This document shows positions 24,516-33,670 of a stretch of DNA of 46,805 nt, in pieces. Origin of the DNA: an uncultured Bacteroidota bacterium (GTDB lineage: Bacteria; Bacteroidota; Bacteroidia; Flavobacteriales; Flavobacteriaceae); assembly GCA_937136025.1 (NCBI GenBank), contig CAKZOC010000266.1, positions 1 through 46,805 of the forward strand. The letters run 5' to 3'. The notes beneath the pieces were generated by a model. That model made no database searches. It was given only the letters and a program-made list of their open reading frames with translations, and had not been told where the DNA came from. Numbering within the stretch: the first letter of the stretch is position 1; every line of letters begins with the position of its first letter. Both the position numbers and the translations under genes were made by a program.

Positions 24516-25327
24516 TGGGTCCATACCCGTTTCTCCTGTTTTGTCTTTTTGCGTATCCCGGCATTCTTTTCCAGGGACTCCGGCGTTCGGTATCCACGCT
24601 TGTGATCCAGATGCACGCACACCGCGCTATATCGGAGTTGTTTGGATTTAATCCCAAAATTAAACAGGCGTTCTCCTAATTCACGATCCTGTCCCCCGTA
24701 TTGCATGCGTTCGTCAAAACCATTTACATTGAGGATATCTTTTTTCCATCCTGAACTGTTATGGCCATTCCAACTCGCATTCGTAGGGGTGATGGCATTT
24801 AGAAATCGGGCCGCCAGGCCCCTGGCGGTCAGTTTATTATTCTTAAAGGTTTTTGGAATTCCCTTTTCTTTCAACCAATGAATATCAAAACACCTCTGTT
24901 TCTCTATATCCTCTGGAGTAATGAGTAAAGAAATATTCATAGGGAGCATATAATATCCCCCGGAAATAAAATAACCCTCTTCTTTATTGATATAATGCAC
25001 TTCTACAAAATCCCGACGGGGGATACAATCCCCATCCGTCATGATGATGTATTCAGTATTGCAGGCTACCACAGCCTTGTTCAGGATCCGGGATTTCTGA
25101 AAACCATCATCTTCCTGCCACACATGAACGATCGGGTAAAACACCTCCTCCTGCATGCGTTCCAACAACTCCCGTGTGGGTGGGGCAGAACCATCATCAG
25201 CTATAATGACTTCGAAATACCTGAAGCTCTGGCAATTGAAACCGAGCAGGACTTTTTCCAGCCAGGCTTCTGAATTGTACGTACTAACAATTACAGAAAT
25301 TTTCAGTTGTTCTGGTGGTATTTTCAC
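24497..25327 (-). CDS. Family 2 glycosyltransferase with galactosyltransferase-like C-terminal domain
   Basis: The 276-residue enzyme has a GT-A fold. It shows ISVIVSTYNSEAWLEKVL, VIIADDGSAPPTRELL, the metal-binding motif in YIIMTDGDCIPR, and a C-terminal block NGFDERMQYGGQDRELGERL. That block is typical of the Glyco_transf_7C/chondroitin-polymerase-like subgroup. It is probably cytosolic and involved in surface polysaccharide or LPS synthesis. It is convergent with the preceding GT2 gene and diverges from the cca gene. Confidence 0.88.
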   Translation of the reverse strand: MKIPPEQLKISVIVSTYNSEAWLEKVLLGFNCQSFRYFEVIIADDGSAPPTRELLERMQEEVFYPIVHVWQEDDGFQKSRILNKAVVACNTEYIIMTDGDCIPRRDFVEVHYINKEEGYFISGGYYMLPMNISLLITPEDIEKQRCFDIHWLKEKGIPKTFKNNKLTARGLAARFLNAITPTNASWNGHNSSGWKKDILNVNGFDERMQYGGQDRELGERLFNFGIKSKQLRYSAVCVHLDHKRGYRTPESLEKNAGIRKKTKQEKRVWTHYGITR

Positions 25328-25433
25328 AAGGGCAAAAGTATAAAAGTCTGCCGGGCTATCTCCAGATGACTCCTGTAAAAATACAGATTCGAAAAAAGTT
25401 CTCCCCTGTCAAAACAAGAAATTGAAGATATGG

Positions 25434-25441
25434 TACCTTTG
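25434..25441 (+). promoter_or_regulatory. Putative -7 box for the cca operon
   Basis: TACCTTTG is a perfect Bacteroidetes -7 box, though no clear TTTG is found at the right distance. It lies 84 bp before the ATG at 25526 and argues against an upstream start at 25430. Confidence 0.4.
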
Positions 25442-25525
25442 CAAGCGGAAGAAAGGTGCTTATCCCGTCCTGATGAAACAGATCAGTGCAGCGGCATGCC
25501 GTTAGCCCTTTCCCATGAGATACCT

Positions 25526-26980
25526 ATGGAAAACAAACGTTACGAAAAAGCCCTGACCGATCCTATTTTTAAGGTCATAAGTAAGGCCGCCACTGAGCTT
25601 GAGCTGGAGGCTTATGTGGTCGGTGGATATGTACGGGATTATTTTCTGGATCGGGGTGCGAAACAGGACATCGATGTTGTCGCCATAGGCAGCGGAATTG
25701 CTTTGGCTGAAAAAGTATCCCAATTGTTGCCCGGGACTCCAAAGGTCACGGTTTTTAAGAATTTTGGAACCGCCATGATTCGACAGGGCGATCTGCATCT
25801 GGAGTTTGTGGGGGCCCGAAAGGAAAGCTACCGCAAGGATAGTCGCAAACCCCTGGTGGAAGATGGAACCCTGGAAGAAGATCAAAAAAGACGGGATTTT
25901 ACGATCAATGCTATGGCGTTGGATTTGCGTCCGGAATCTTTCGCCCTCCTTCTCGATCCCTTTGAAGGGCGCGAAGATTTAAAAAAGGGTATTATCCGAA
26001 CGCCTTTAGATCCCAATATCACATATTCCGACGATCCGCTGCGGATGATACGGGCCATACGTTTTGCCACACAGCTCGATTTTCAGATTACTCCGGCGTC
26101 TTTAAAGGCTATAGAGAACAATAAGGATCGAATTCGAATCGTCTCCCGGGAGCGGATTGTGGATGAGCTTCAAAAAATAATGGCCGCTGACCGGCCCTCT
26201 GTCGGTCTGACATTGCTCCACAATACCGGACTGCTGGAGTATATACTGCCGGAATTAACGGCCCTGAAGGGTATAGAGGAAATTGAAGGTCAGCGTCATA
26301 AAGACAACTTCTGGCACACCCTGGAAGTAGTGGATAATATTAGCGGGGCCACCGATAAGCTCTGGCTGCGCTGGGCCGCTCTGCTTCACGACATTGGTAA
26401 AGCGCCCACAAAACGATTTGACCCCAAAATTGGCTGGACTTTCCACGGGCATGAATTCGTCGGTTCGAAAATGGTGTATTCCCTTTTTAAAAGACTCAGA
26501 CTGCCTCTTAATGAGCATATGAAGTACGTGCAGAAATTGGTCAGACTCAGTTCACGGCCGGTTTCTCTCTCGGATGATCACGTCACGGATTCCGCGGTAC
26601 GCCGCCTTATTTTTGATGCCGGTAATGATGTCGAGGATCTGATGACCCTTTGTGAAGCCGACATCACCACTAAGAACCCCAGAAAACAAAAACGGTATCT
26701 GAGGAACTTTGCAGCGGTTCGAAAAAAAATCAAAGAAGTAGAAGAACGCGACCGAATTCGAAACTTTCAGCCTCCGGTTACAGGGGAGCAAATTATGAAG
26801 GCTTTCAATCTGAAACCATCCCGGGAAATCGGAAAGATAAAAGATGCCATTAAAGAAGGTATCCTGGAAGGAGAAATCCCCAATGACCCGGAGGCCGCAC
26901 ATCGTTTTATGATACAAAAGGGCCTTGAATTGGGACTGACACTCTCAGGCGAGGCTACAAAATCTAAAAAGGGAGGATAA
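25526..26980 (+). CDS. cca: CCA-adding enzyme / poly(A) polymerase family with HD domain
   Basis: This 484-residue class II nucleotidyltransferase builds or repairs the CCA end of tRNAs. The head has YVVGGYVRDYFL, the catalytic KQDIDVVAIG (DxD) and RRDFTINAMALD, followed by SDDPLRMIRAIRFATQLDF. The middle carries a HD phosphohydrolase domain (FWHTLEVVDNI, LLHDIGK). The start is set at the ATG at 25526 (MENKRYEKAL) because the longer frame from 25430 begins within a likely -7 box. The ctaA start overlaps its stop by one base (TAATG), so the two are coupled. Confidence 0.93.
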   Translation: MENKRYEKALTDPIFKVISKAATELELEAYVVGGYVRDYFLDRGAKQDIDVVAIGSGIALAEKVSQLLPGTPKVTVFKNFGTAMIRQGDLHLEFVGARKESYRKDSRKPLVEDGTLEEDQKRRDFTINAMALDLRPESFALLLDPFEGREDLKKGIIRTPLDPNITYSDDPLRMIRAIRFATQLDFQITPASLKAIENNKDRIRIVSRERIVDELQKIMAADRPSVGLTLLHNTGLLEYILPELTALKGIEEIEGQRHKDNFWHTLEVVDNISGATDKLWLRWAALLHDIGKAPTKRFDPKIGWTFHGHEFVGSKMVYSLFKRLRLPLNEHMKYVQKLVRLSSRPVSLSDDHVTDSAVRRLIFDAGNDVEDLMTLCEADITTKNPRKQKRYLRNFAAVRKKIKEVEERDRIRNFQPPVTGEQIMKAFNLKPSREIGKIKDAIKEGILEGEIPNDPEAAHRFMIQKGLELGLTLSGEATKSKKGG

Positions 26981-28023
26981 TGGAAAGGATTAAACATTGG
27001 TACCGCCCTCTGGCAAAGATTTCGCTCATTCTGGTCTATCTGGTGATTCTGGCCGGAGCAGTCGTTCGAATGACCGGAAGTGGCATGGGATGTCCGGACT
27101 GGCCCAAGTGCTTTGGCTATCTGATTCCACCTACCGAAGAATCGGAATTGCTGTGGACGCCCGGAAAAACCTATTCCGACGGACAAGTCATAATCCGCGA
27201 TGAGACTTTGCTGGTCGCCCAATCTGAATTTACCAGTACTTCGGATTTCAGTCCTGAAAACTGGGAACCGTATACCCGTCATGATTACGCGGTATTCAAC
27301 GCTACCCACACCTGGATCGAATACATCAACCGACTCCTTGGTGCCCTGGCAGGTCTGGCCATGCTCCTCCTCGCCCTGGTTTCTCTGGGGTGGTGGAAAA
27401 CGCATAAATCACGGGTGCTATTATCATGGCTGGGCGTCATTGCCATTGGGTTTCAGGCCTGGTTAGGGGCCACTGTGGTTTATTCCGTCTTAGAACCTGT
27501 AAAAATTACGCTTCACATGTTTATGGCCCTGGTCATTGTGGGGATGCTTCTTTGGATGGTCCATAGCTCGGATTCCAGAATCCATCCATTTCGCTATGAC
27601 CGCATGACCTTTCGCCTCTGGTGGCTGGTTGTCCCATTAAGTATGGTCCAAATCTTAATGGGTACCCAGGTACGTCAATTTATAGATCAGCAGACCAAGA
27701 TTCTGGGAACAGAAGCCAAAGCCTTCTGGCTCCAAAATCCTGAAGTCATTTTTTACGTGCACCGTTCCTTTTCCATCCTGCTGTTTTTACTCCATCTTTG
27801 GGCGGCCTACAGGGTGTATTCCATGCGTTTGGGGTTTGACAAAATCAATGCCTCCCTCCTGGTTTTACTGGGACTGATCTTCACAGGGATTGCCATGAAT
27901 TATTTTGCATTCCCATGGGGCAGCCAGGCGACACATCTTTTTCTGGCGGCCATCTTATTCGGTTTTCAATGGTATGCATTTATGGAGTTGAAAAGCGCCT
28001 CCAGAACCGGTATTTCTTCGTAA
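26980..28023 (+). CDS. ctaA: Heme A synthase (COX15/CtaA)
   Basis: CtaA oxidises the methyl group of heme O to make heme A for cytochrome oxidases. The 347-residue protein has about eight helices in two four-helix halves. The first has VVRMTGSGMGCPDWPKCFG, then NATHTWIEYINRLLGALAG with conserved His and Glu. The second has VKITLHMFMAL and YVHRSFSILLFLLHLW, providing the heme-ligand His residues. An insertion between helix 1 and helix 2 (residues ~50-100) is common in Bacteroidetes members. It is coupled to cca by a one-base overlap, and no ctaB or oxidase gene is nearby. Confidence 0.94.
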   Translation: MERIKHWYRPLAKISLILVYLVILAGAVVRMTGSGMGCPDWPKCFGYLIPPTEESELLWTPGKTYSDGQVIIRDETLLVAQSEFTSTSDFSPENWEPYTRHDYAVFNATHTWIEYINRLLGALAGLAMLLLALVSLGWWKTHKSRVLLSWLGVIAIGFQAWLGATVVYSVLEPVKITLHMFMALVIVGMLLWMVHSSDSRIHPFRYDRMTFRLWWLVVPLSMVQILMGTQVRQFIDQQTKILGTEAKAFWLQNPEVIFYVHRSFSILLFLLHLWAAYRVYSMRLGFDKINASLLVLLGLIFTGIAMNYFAFPWGSQATHLFLAAILFGFQWYAFMELKSASRTGISS

Positions 28024-28046
28024 ATTTGCCGGAATCGTAACCCCAC

Positions 28047-28544
28047 ATGCTTATGATCTATAAAATCCGAGTTATTCTCGACTCCGAGGATGACGTTTTC
28101 CGGGACATCGAGGTGGATTCCGGAATAAGCCTAGAGGAATTACACAATATCATCACCCAGACTTTTGGATTTTTAGGGAATGAAATGGCTTCATTTTATA
28201 CGGCTGATGAAAACTGGAATCAGGACCTGGAGATTACCCTCTTCTCCATTGGAGAAAACACGGATGCCCGTCTCATGCAGGACACCCGACTCTCTGATGT
28301 CATGGATGAGCAGGCGCCTAAATTGCTCTATGTCTACGATTTTTTAAACATGTGGACGTTTTTTGTGGAGTTAGCCGACCAGGAGGAGCCTGAAGAAGGG
28401 CGTAGTTATCCCAACCTGCTCTTTAGCTTTGGAGAACTGCCCGAGTCCCCTCCTGAAAAACGATTTGAAGCCGATCCAAGCTCGGAAACCGAGGAACCTT
28501 TCGGAAGTTATGACGACCTGGATTTTGACGAAAACTGGAATTAA
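28047..28544 (+). CDS. Plasmid pRiA4b ORF-3-like (IS1096 passenger) family protein
   Basis: The 165-residue acidic protein starts MLMIYKIRVILDSEDDVFRDIEVDSGISLEELHNIITQTFGF, the typical opening of the PRiA4_ORF3 family, followed by MASFYTADENWNQD and a C-terminal acidic tail. The family was named from a plasmid gene and from a passenger of the IS1096 element, and its activity is unknown. ATGs at 28047 and 28053 are both possible. There are no transposase genes or terminal repeats around it, so here it looks like a resident chromosomal gene between ctaA and the NdpA gene. Confidence 0.8.
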   Translation: MLMIYKIRVILDSEDDVFRDIEVDSGISLEELHNIITQTFGFLGNEMASFYTADENWNQDLEITLFSIGENTDARLMQDTRLSDVMDEQAPKLLYVYDFLNMWTFFVELADQEEPEEGRSYPNLLFSFGELPESPPEKRFEADPSSETEEPFGSYDDLDFDENWN

Positions 28545-28577
28545 CATCAATATATTACACACCTTTAAGGCAACCCC

Positions 28578-29636
28578 ATGATCAACCTATATGCTACGCA
28601 ACTCGAATCCATTTCCGTACACCGGGTTGGAAACAAGCATCGGGGAGAACCCCTTTTTCTGTCCGAATCGACTTTTCCCTTAAACGATGAGATCAACGGG
28701 CTGCTCAAGGAGTACTTCTTCAAGCCGTTTCGTGAAAAAGAAGAGAATTATTTTCGTTTTGACCACGAAGCCGGATTAGAGTTTCACCCCCTTTGGGATG
28801 CCGCTCAGAAAGTATTCAATTCCCCGGACCAACTTCACCAGGTCTCCCGCGATATCGCATCTCACTTATTCGAGAAATCCAATCACCCCCATATCAAAAA
28901 TGGAGAGTGTTATGTGGTTCACATGACAGATGTCCTCTTAGACAACGAACGCGTGGATGCTTTGGGGATTTTTAAAAGTGAAGTCAAACAGGATTTCCTT
29001 CAATTCCGCGAGAACGCAGGTAACCTCGATATGCTGATCAAACAGGGGGTAAACCTTATGCGGTTGGATAAAGGCTGCCTGATCTTTAACAAAGACGCAG
29101 ATCAGGGGTATAAAATCCTCTCCATTGACAGTAACCGGTATGACGCAAAATACTGGTTGGAGGAATTTTTAGGACTTGAGCCCCTGACCGATGAGAATTT
29201 TTACACCAAGAACTATCTGAAGTTCTGCCAGAATTTTGCCAAAGATGTGGTTTTGCCGGCGGAAGACAAACAGCAGGAAGTCCTCTTTGTGAATCGTGCG
29301 GTAAACCATTTTGCAAAAAACGACACCTTTGAGGAAAGTCGCTTTCTCAATGAGGTTATGGATAATCCGGAGCTTATTCCGGAATTTAAACACTATAAAA
29401 CCGAACGGGGTCCCAAATATAGTATTGAGGATGTTTCTACCTTCCAGATTGCCGACAAGGCTGTTTCCGCGAGTCGGAAAAAGATCAAAAACGTCATAAA
29501 TCTCGATACGCACATACAGATAAAAATGAATTTTATCAACCCGGAATCCGCCGAAAAATTTGTGGAAAAGGGATGGGATGAAGAACGCGGTATGTATTAC
29601 TACCTCGTCTATTTCAACCAGGAACAAAAATCCTGA
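28578..29636 (+). CDS. Nucleoid-associated protein NdpA/YejK family
   Basis: The 352-residue protein resembles YejK/NdpA, which associates with nucleoid DNA. Seen blocks include SHLFEKSNHPHIKNGECYVVHMTDVL, FKSEVKQDFLQF and RGPKYSIEDVSTFQIADKAV. It lacks membrane segments. The spacing of about 33 bp after the pRiA4-like gene suggests a shared transcript starting at cca. Its role in Flavobacteria is not established. Confidence 0.82.
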   Translation: MINLYATQLESISVHRVGNKHRGEPLFLSESTFPLNDEINGLLKEYFFKPFREKEENYFRFDHEAGLEFHPLWDAAQKVFNSPDQLHQVSRDIASHLFEKSNHPHIKNGECYVVHMTDVLLDNERVDALGIFKSEVKQDFLQFRENAGNLDMLIKQGVNLMRLDKGCLIFNKDADQGYKILSIDSNRYDAKYWLEEFLGLEPLTDENFYTKNYLKFCQNFAKDVVLPAEDKQQEVLFVNRAVNHFAKNDTFEESRFLNEVMDNPELIPEFKHYKTERGPKYSIEDVSTFQIADKAVSASRKKIKNVINLDTHIQIKMNFINPESAEKFVEKGWDEERGMYYYLVYFNQEQKS

Positions 29637-29708
29637 TACAATCTTTGATATTCCTTAAGGCCCCGCTCACTGGGATAGCATTGCAATTTTGTTTCAAACG
29701 CCATTTAA

Positions 29709-30617
29709 ATGTCCATAACCTTACACCGTCTTATTGTAGTTTGCCTTCTTTTAACCCTCCTTCCGGGCCAAGCTCAAAGCGATACTTTTGAGGCTGAAAA
29801 TATTGAAAAACGCACCCTGGCTTTTGCCCAGAGGGACTCCACACTCTACCTTGATTTTTACCAGAAAAAAGGAGATACCGCCGTACGACCTTGCGTAATT
29901 TTTATCTTTGGAGGTGGATTTGCCGTAGGTAATCGGGACAAGCGCGCCTATCATTCCTATTTTAAGAACCTGGTCAACAGGGGGCTTAAAGTAGCTTCCA
30001 TCGATTACAGGCTTGGATTGGCGGGCATTTATGATGAGGTAGGTATTTTCAATACAAAACCTCTGGGAACAGCTATAGATATGGCGGTTTCCGATTTATA
30101 CGAGGCAACGGCATTTTTACTCTCAAATTTGGATACCCTCGGGGTCGCCCCAAATCATATTATTGTTTCCGGATCAAGTGCCGGGGCTATCACAAGTCTT
30201 CAGGCCGACTGGTACCTTAAAAATACACACGAACTGAGCCGCATACTCCCCGCAGATTTCACGTATGCCGGCGTCATTTCATTTGCGGGCGCCATTTTCA
30301 GTACAAAGGGAAAACCCCGATACCAGAGTCCTCCCAGCCCCACGCTTCTCTTTCACGGCACGGACGATAAAACAGTACCCTATACCCAAAGGCGTTTACT
30401 AAACAAGGGGTTTTTTGGGTCAGCCATCCTGGCCAAGCATTATCTTAAAGAAGGATATCCCTTTTTTCTGGTTACCGAGCAGGAGGCAAGCCATAGTATC
30501 GCCGTTTCCGCTATGGACGAGCGTTTGGACGAAATACTCCAGTTTATCGGTTCGGCGGTACTGAACAAACCTCATTTCCAAAAAGAGATCACCCTATTTC
30601 CCATTCAGGGGAAGTAA
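29709..30617 (+). CDS. Secreted alpha/beta hydrolase (esterase-like)
   Basis: The 302-residue protein carries an export signal (LIVVCLLLTLLPGQAQS). The hydrolase fold shows an HGGG-type oxyanion block, here IFGGGFAVGNRDKR, then ASIDYRLGL, the nucleophile elbow VSGSSAGAI, HGTDDKTVPY (Asp) and EASHSIAV (His). It resembles carboxylesterases that act on short-chain or acetylated substrates. It is convergent with the kinase-like gene, with only 15 bp between stops. Confidence 0.87.
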   Translation: MSITLHRLIVVCLLLTLLPGQAQSDTFEAENIEKRTLAFAQRDSTLYLDFYQKKGDTAVRPCVIFIFGGGFAVGNRDKRAYHSYFKNLVNRGLKVASIDYRLGLAGIYDEVGIFNTKPLGTAIDMAVSDLYEATAFLLSNLDTLGVAPNHIIVSGSSAGAITSLQADWYLKNTHELSRILPADFTYAGVISFAGAIFSTKGKPRYQSPPSPTLLFHGTDDKTVPYTQRRLLNKGFFGSAILAKHYLKEGYPFFLVTEQEASHSIAVSAMDERLDEILQFIGSAVLNKPHFQKEITLFPIQGK

Positions 30618-30632
30618 CCATGCGTCCGGGGC

Positions 30633-31715
30633 TCAGATATCAATTCGCTTCTCGATAATCTGCTTCATGCTCACATCCTCATAGTTCCGACGGACAAAAT
30701 CCAAAGCCCATGCCAGGATTTCTCCCATGTGGTTGCATTTTTTAAAATGCATATCGAGGGTCAGGGCATAGATCTCCCCTTTAAGCCGGTCGATATGTTC
30801 GGGCTTTGAGAGGGTATCCTTTTTGGCAATTGCGACCAGTCTTTTGATGCGATTCCCGGAACTCAGAATACGCTTCGCCACAAAAGAGCGTTCCTCCACC
30901 TTATACTGGTCTACCGAACCCCTTAGTAATTTCTTGCGTACCAATTCAACCATGACGCGATTCTCTTTAAAAAACTGAGGTCTGTAAATGGCCAGTTTAC
31001 CCTCGTAAAATTGCTGGTCAAAGTCAATGGCCCGAATCCGATAGACCACATGATCAAAATCGTGGACCGGGACGATGACGTAATTATAAGAACGCATATC
31101 TCCGAGCAAACGAATCAGACACCGCTCGTTGAATTTCACAAACTCTTTCGCCAGTTGTGATTTCTCGGACTCCGTACAGGAAGGCAGCATTTCCTTTATA
31201 AAAACATCCCCGGGAATCCCCGGAATATGCTCCTCTATCAGGGTGTTTTTATACACCAGAAAATTGAGGTTGTAAGGGGAAAGCATATGTTCCAGTTCCA
31301 AACCATAAATCCGGGAAGCATCCGTTTTTTTGACATAGAAATAGGTGAAATTGTCATTGAGAATATTCCGGATCCGTATGCGGAAAGGCTTTGAATTCCC
31401 AAAAGTGCAAAAGTCAACGGCATCCACATTGAGGAACTCGAAAATATGATCGCTTCCATCGGAATGCAGGATGGAGTACACGCGTTTCAGACTGTGGTCG
31501 ATCTCCTGTCGTTCGGAATCCGAATAAAACACCCGCACCCACAGGGAATCTTCCCCTTTGGTATCATAGACCACAACGGAACCTGAAAAACGCAATAGAT
31601 CTTCATAGAAAATCGGAATTTCGATCTTGCGGTTGTAGGTTTCCAGATAGGAATCCAAATCGGGGCTCACCGGGTAGGCCGGTTTCCTTTTTGAAATGAC
31701 GGGGTCCTGAGGCAT
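30633..31715 (-). CDS. Uncharacterised protein with kinase-like motif set
   Basis: The 360-residue cytosolic protein shows no family that I can name. Several features read like a protein-kinase or aminoglycoside-kinase fold: FTYFYVKKTDAS at ~123-134 (beta-3 Lys), GLELEHML (~138-144, helix C Glu), TLIEEHIPGIPGD (~158-170, hinge), GDMRSYNYVIV (~205-215, catalytic loop with Asp206 and Asn211) and AIDFDQQF (~229-236, DFD metal site). The C-terminal third is helical and basic. It diverges from an ABC-2 transporter gene. Kinase activity is an inference from motifs only. Confidence 0.6.
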   Translation of the reverse strand: MPQDPVISKRKPAYPVSPDLDSYLETYNRKIEIPIFYEDLLRFSGSVVVYDTKGEDSLWVRVFYSDSERQEIDHSLKRVYSILHSDGSDHIFEFLNVDAVDFCTFGNSKPFRIRIRNILNDNFTYFYVKKTDASRIYGLELEHMLSPYNLNFLVYKNTLIEEHIPGIPGDVFIKEMLPSCTESEKSQLAKEFVKFNERCLIRLLGDMRSYNYVIVPVHDFDHVVYRIRAIDFDQQFYEGKLAIYRPQFFKENRVMVELVRKKLLRGSVDQYKVEERSFVAKRILSSGNRIKRLVAIAKKDTLSKPEHIDRLKGEIYALTLDMHFKKCNHMGEILAWALDFVRRNYEDVSMKQIIEKRIDI

Positions 31716-31794
31716 ACACAGGTTTTAAGTTTTCGCTGTAACAAATTACGCATTATCTCGTCAAGTATAGGAACTGTCTGCTAAAACATTCCAT

Positions 31795-32697
31795 TTGCAA
31801 AACATCCTTACTGTCACCAACCTGACGAAAAAATTCGGGCATCTAACGGCCGTAAAAAACCTCTCATTCACCATAGAGAAAGGGAACGTCTACGGAATTC
31901 TTGGGCCGAACGGGAGCGGAAAATCGACTACTTTGGGTGTCGTGCTCAATGTTGTCAATGCCACTTCCGGTTCCTTTAGCTGGTTTGATGGTGCCACCTC
32001 CACGCATGAAGCGCTTAAAAAAGTAGGCGCGATCATTGAACGACCCAATTTCTATCCCTACATGACCGCGGTAGAGAATCTGAAACTGGTTTGTAAGATC
32101 AAGGAGGTGCCCTATTCCCGGATCGAAGAAAAACTGACCATGGTGGGTCTGTGGGAACGCAGAGATAGTAAATTCAAAACCTTCTCCCTGGGAATGAAGC
32201 AACGGCTGGCGATTGCCTCGGCCCTGCTCAATAATCCTGAAATACTCATTCTCGATGAGCCGACCAACGGCCTGGACCCGCAGGGTATTCACCAGATCCG
32301 GGAACTGATTAAGAAAATAGCTGCAGAGGGAACCACAATCTTGTTGGCTTCACACTTGCTTGACGAAGTGGAGAAGGTCTGTTCTCATGTAGTCATCCTC
32401 AGGAAAGGGGAAAATCTATACGACGGTACAGTAGACGGAATGCTGGCCAGTCACGGGTTTTTCGAACTTCGGGCCTCCGATATGCAAGCCCTTAAAAAAG
32501 TATTGGAAAGCAGTGAGGAATTCACGCGGATCGATCAGGAAAACGATATGTTCATCGGATATCTGAACACGCCCCTGGATGCCGACACCCTGAATCGCCG
32601 TTGCTTTGCCGAGCAAATCACACTTACGCATCTGGTCAAACGCAAAGAGAGTCTGGAGCAACAGTTCCTCACCCTCACCAATAACCAGCACAATTAA
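31795..32697 (+). CDS. ABC-2-type transporter ATP-binding protein
   Basis: The 300-residue ATPase has Walker A GPNGSGKST, the Q-loop region AIIERPNFYPYM, the signature FSLGMKQRLAIASALL, Walker B ILILDEPTNGLDP and the switch His in LLASHLLDEV. A C-terminal extension (~215-300) is typical of bacitracin- and lantibiotic-immunity-like BcrA exporters. Initiation is taken as TTG at 31795. The permease gene follows after 20 bp, so they form one transporter. The substrate is unknown. Confidence 0.9.
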   Translation: MQNILTVTNLTKKFGHLTAVKNLSFTIEKGNVYGILGPNGSGKSTTLGVVLNVVNATSGSFSWFDGATSTHEALKKVGAIIERPNFYPYMTAVENLKLVCKIKEVPYSRIEEKLTMVGLWERRDSKFKTFSLGMKQRLAIASALLNNPEILILDEPTNGLDPQGIHQIRELIKKIAAEGTTILLASHLLDEVEKVCSHVVILRKGENLYDGTVDGMLASHGFFELRASDMQALKKVLESSEEFTRIDQENDMFIGYLNTPLDADTLNRRCFAEQITLTHLVKRKESLEQQFLTLTNNQHN

Positions 32698-32717
32698 ACC
32701 AGCCCTCAGACCCACGC

Positions 32718-33551
32718 ATGAAACGACTCCTGCAAATAGAATACATCAAACTCTGGAACAGCCGCTCCAGCCGATTCCTCATTATCGCCTATTTTGTGCT
32801 GCTGACCTCCATTGCCCTTATTGCGGCCATTAAATTCGATATCGGGCCCATAGAGTTCCATCTGGCCGATCAGGGGATCTTTAATTTTCCTTACATCTGG
32901 CACTTTAACACGTTTGTCGCAGCGGGTTTTAAATTGTTTCTGGCCATTGTGATCGTCTCCATGATGTCCAATGAGTACACCAATAAGACGATCAAACAGA
33001 ACCTGATTGACGGCCTCTCCAAAAAAGAATTTATCGCCTCAAAATTCCTTACTGTACTCGTTTTTGCGGGGATTTCCACGATTTTTGTTTTCGTGGTATC
33101 CCTGATCCTGGGGACCCTGTATTCGGATTACACCGAACTGTCCATCGTCTTTTCAGACCTGGAGTTTCTCATAGCCTTTTTTGTAAAACTCGTCGGCTTC
33201 TTCAGTTTTTGTCTTTTTCTGGGCATCCTGGTCAAACGCTCTGCCTTTGCGCTTGGATTCCTGATTATCTGGGCGATAGCCGAACAAGTGATTTTCGGGT
33301 TGCTCGGTTGGAAACTGGTATCCTGGGAGACGGCGAAAGTCATTAAATCCTTCCTCCCCCTGGAATCGATGTCCAACCTCATCAAAGAGCCTTTTTCCCG
33401 TCTGAATGCCGTGCAGTCGGTGGCGGATCAGATCGGCGAACAAATCGAATTGAACTACCATGTACATTGGTACGAAATTCTTCTTGTACTGCTGTGGACT
33501 GCCCTCTTTATTTACCTCTCTTACGCCCTGCTGCGCAAACGCGATTTATAA
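32718..33551 (+). CDS. ABC-2-type transporter permease
   Basis: The 277-residue membrane protein has about six helices and begins MKRLLQIEYIKLWNSRSSRFLI, a typical ABC-2 permease opening. The conserved segment NEYTNKTIKQNLIDGLSKKEFIASK follows the second helix, matching BcrB-like permeases. It partners with the ATPase encoded just upstream. It may move peptides, antibiotics or lipids. Confidence 0.85.
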   Translation: MKRLLQIEYIKLWNSRSSRFLIIAYFVLLTSIALIAAIKFDIGPIEFHLADQGIFNFPYIWHFNTFVAAGFKLFLAIVIVSMMSNEYTNKTIKQNLIDGLSKKEFIASKFLTVLVFAGISTIFVFVVSLILGTLYSDYTELSIVFSDLEFLIAFFVKLVGFFSFCLFLGILVKRSAFALGFLIIWAIAEQVIFGLLGWKLVSWETAKVIKSFLPLESMSNLIKEPFSRLNAVQSVADQIGEQIELNYHVHWYEILLVLLWTALFIYLSYALLRKRDL

Positions 33552-33670
33552 CACGGTAGCCGCTAAGCGCTGATTTTTTCGAGACGGAACCCGTATACCG
33601 TTAAAACTGCGGTTTCACCCTGACCTACCCGGAAGTTTGTCGATTAATTCGTAATTTCCCTTCCCTTGAA

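Noticed and set aside
28047..28544. Possible insertion-sequence remnant from the IS1096-passenger family name
   Set aside because: No transposase, terminal inverted repeats or target duplication were seen nearby; the gene lies within an ordinary operon-like row.
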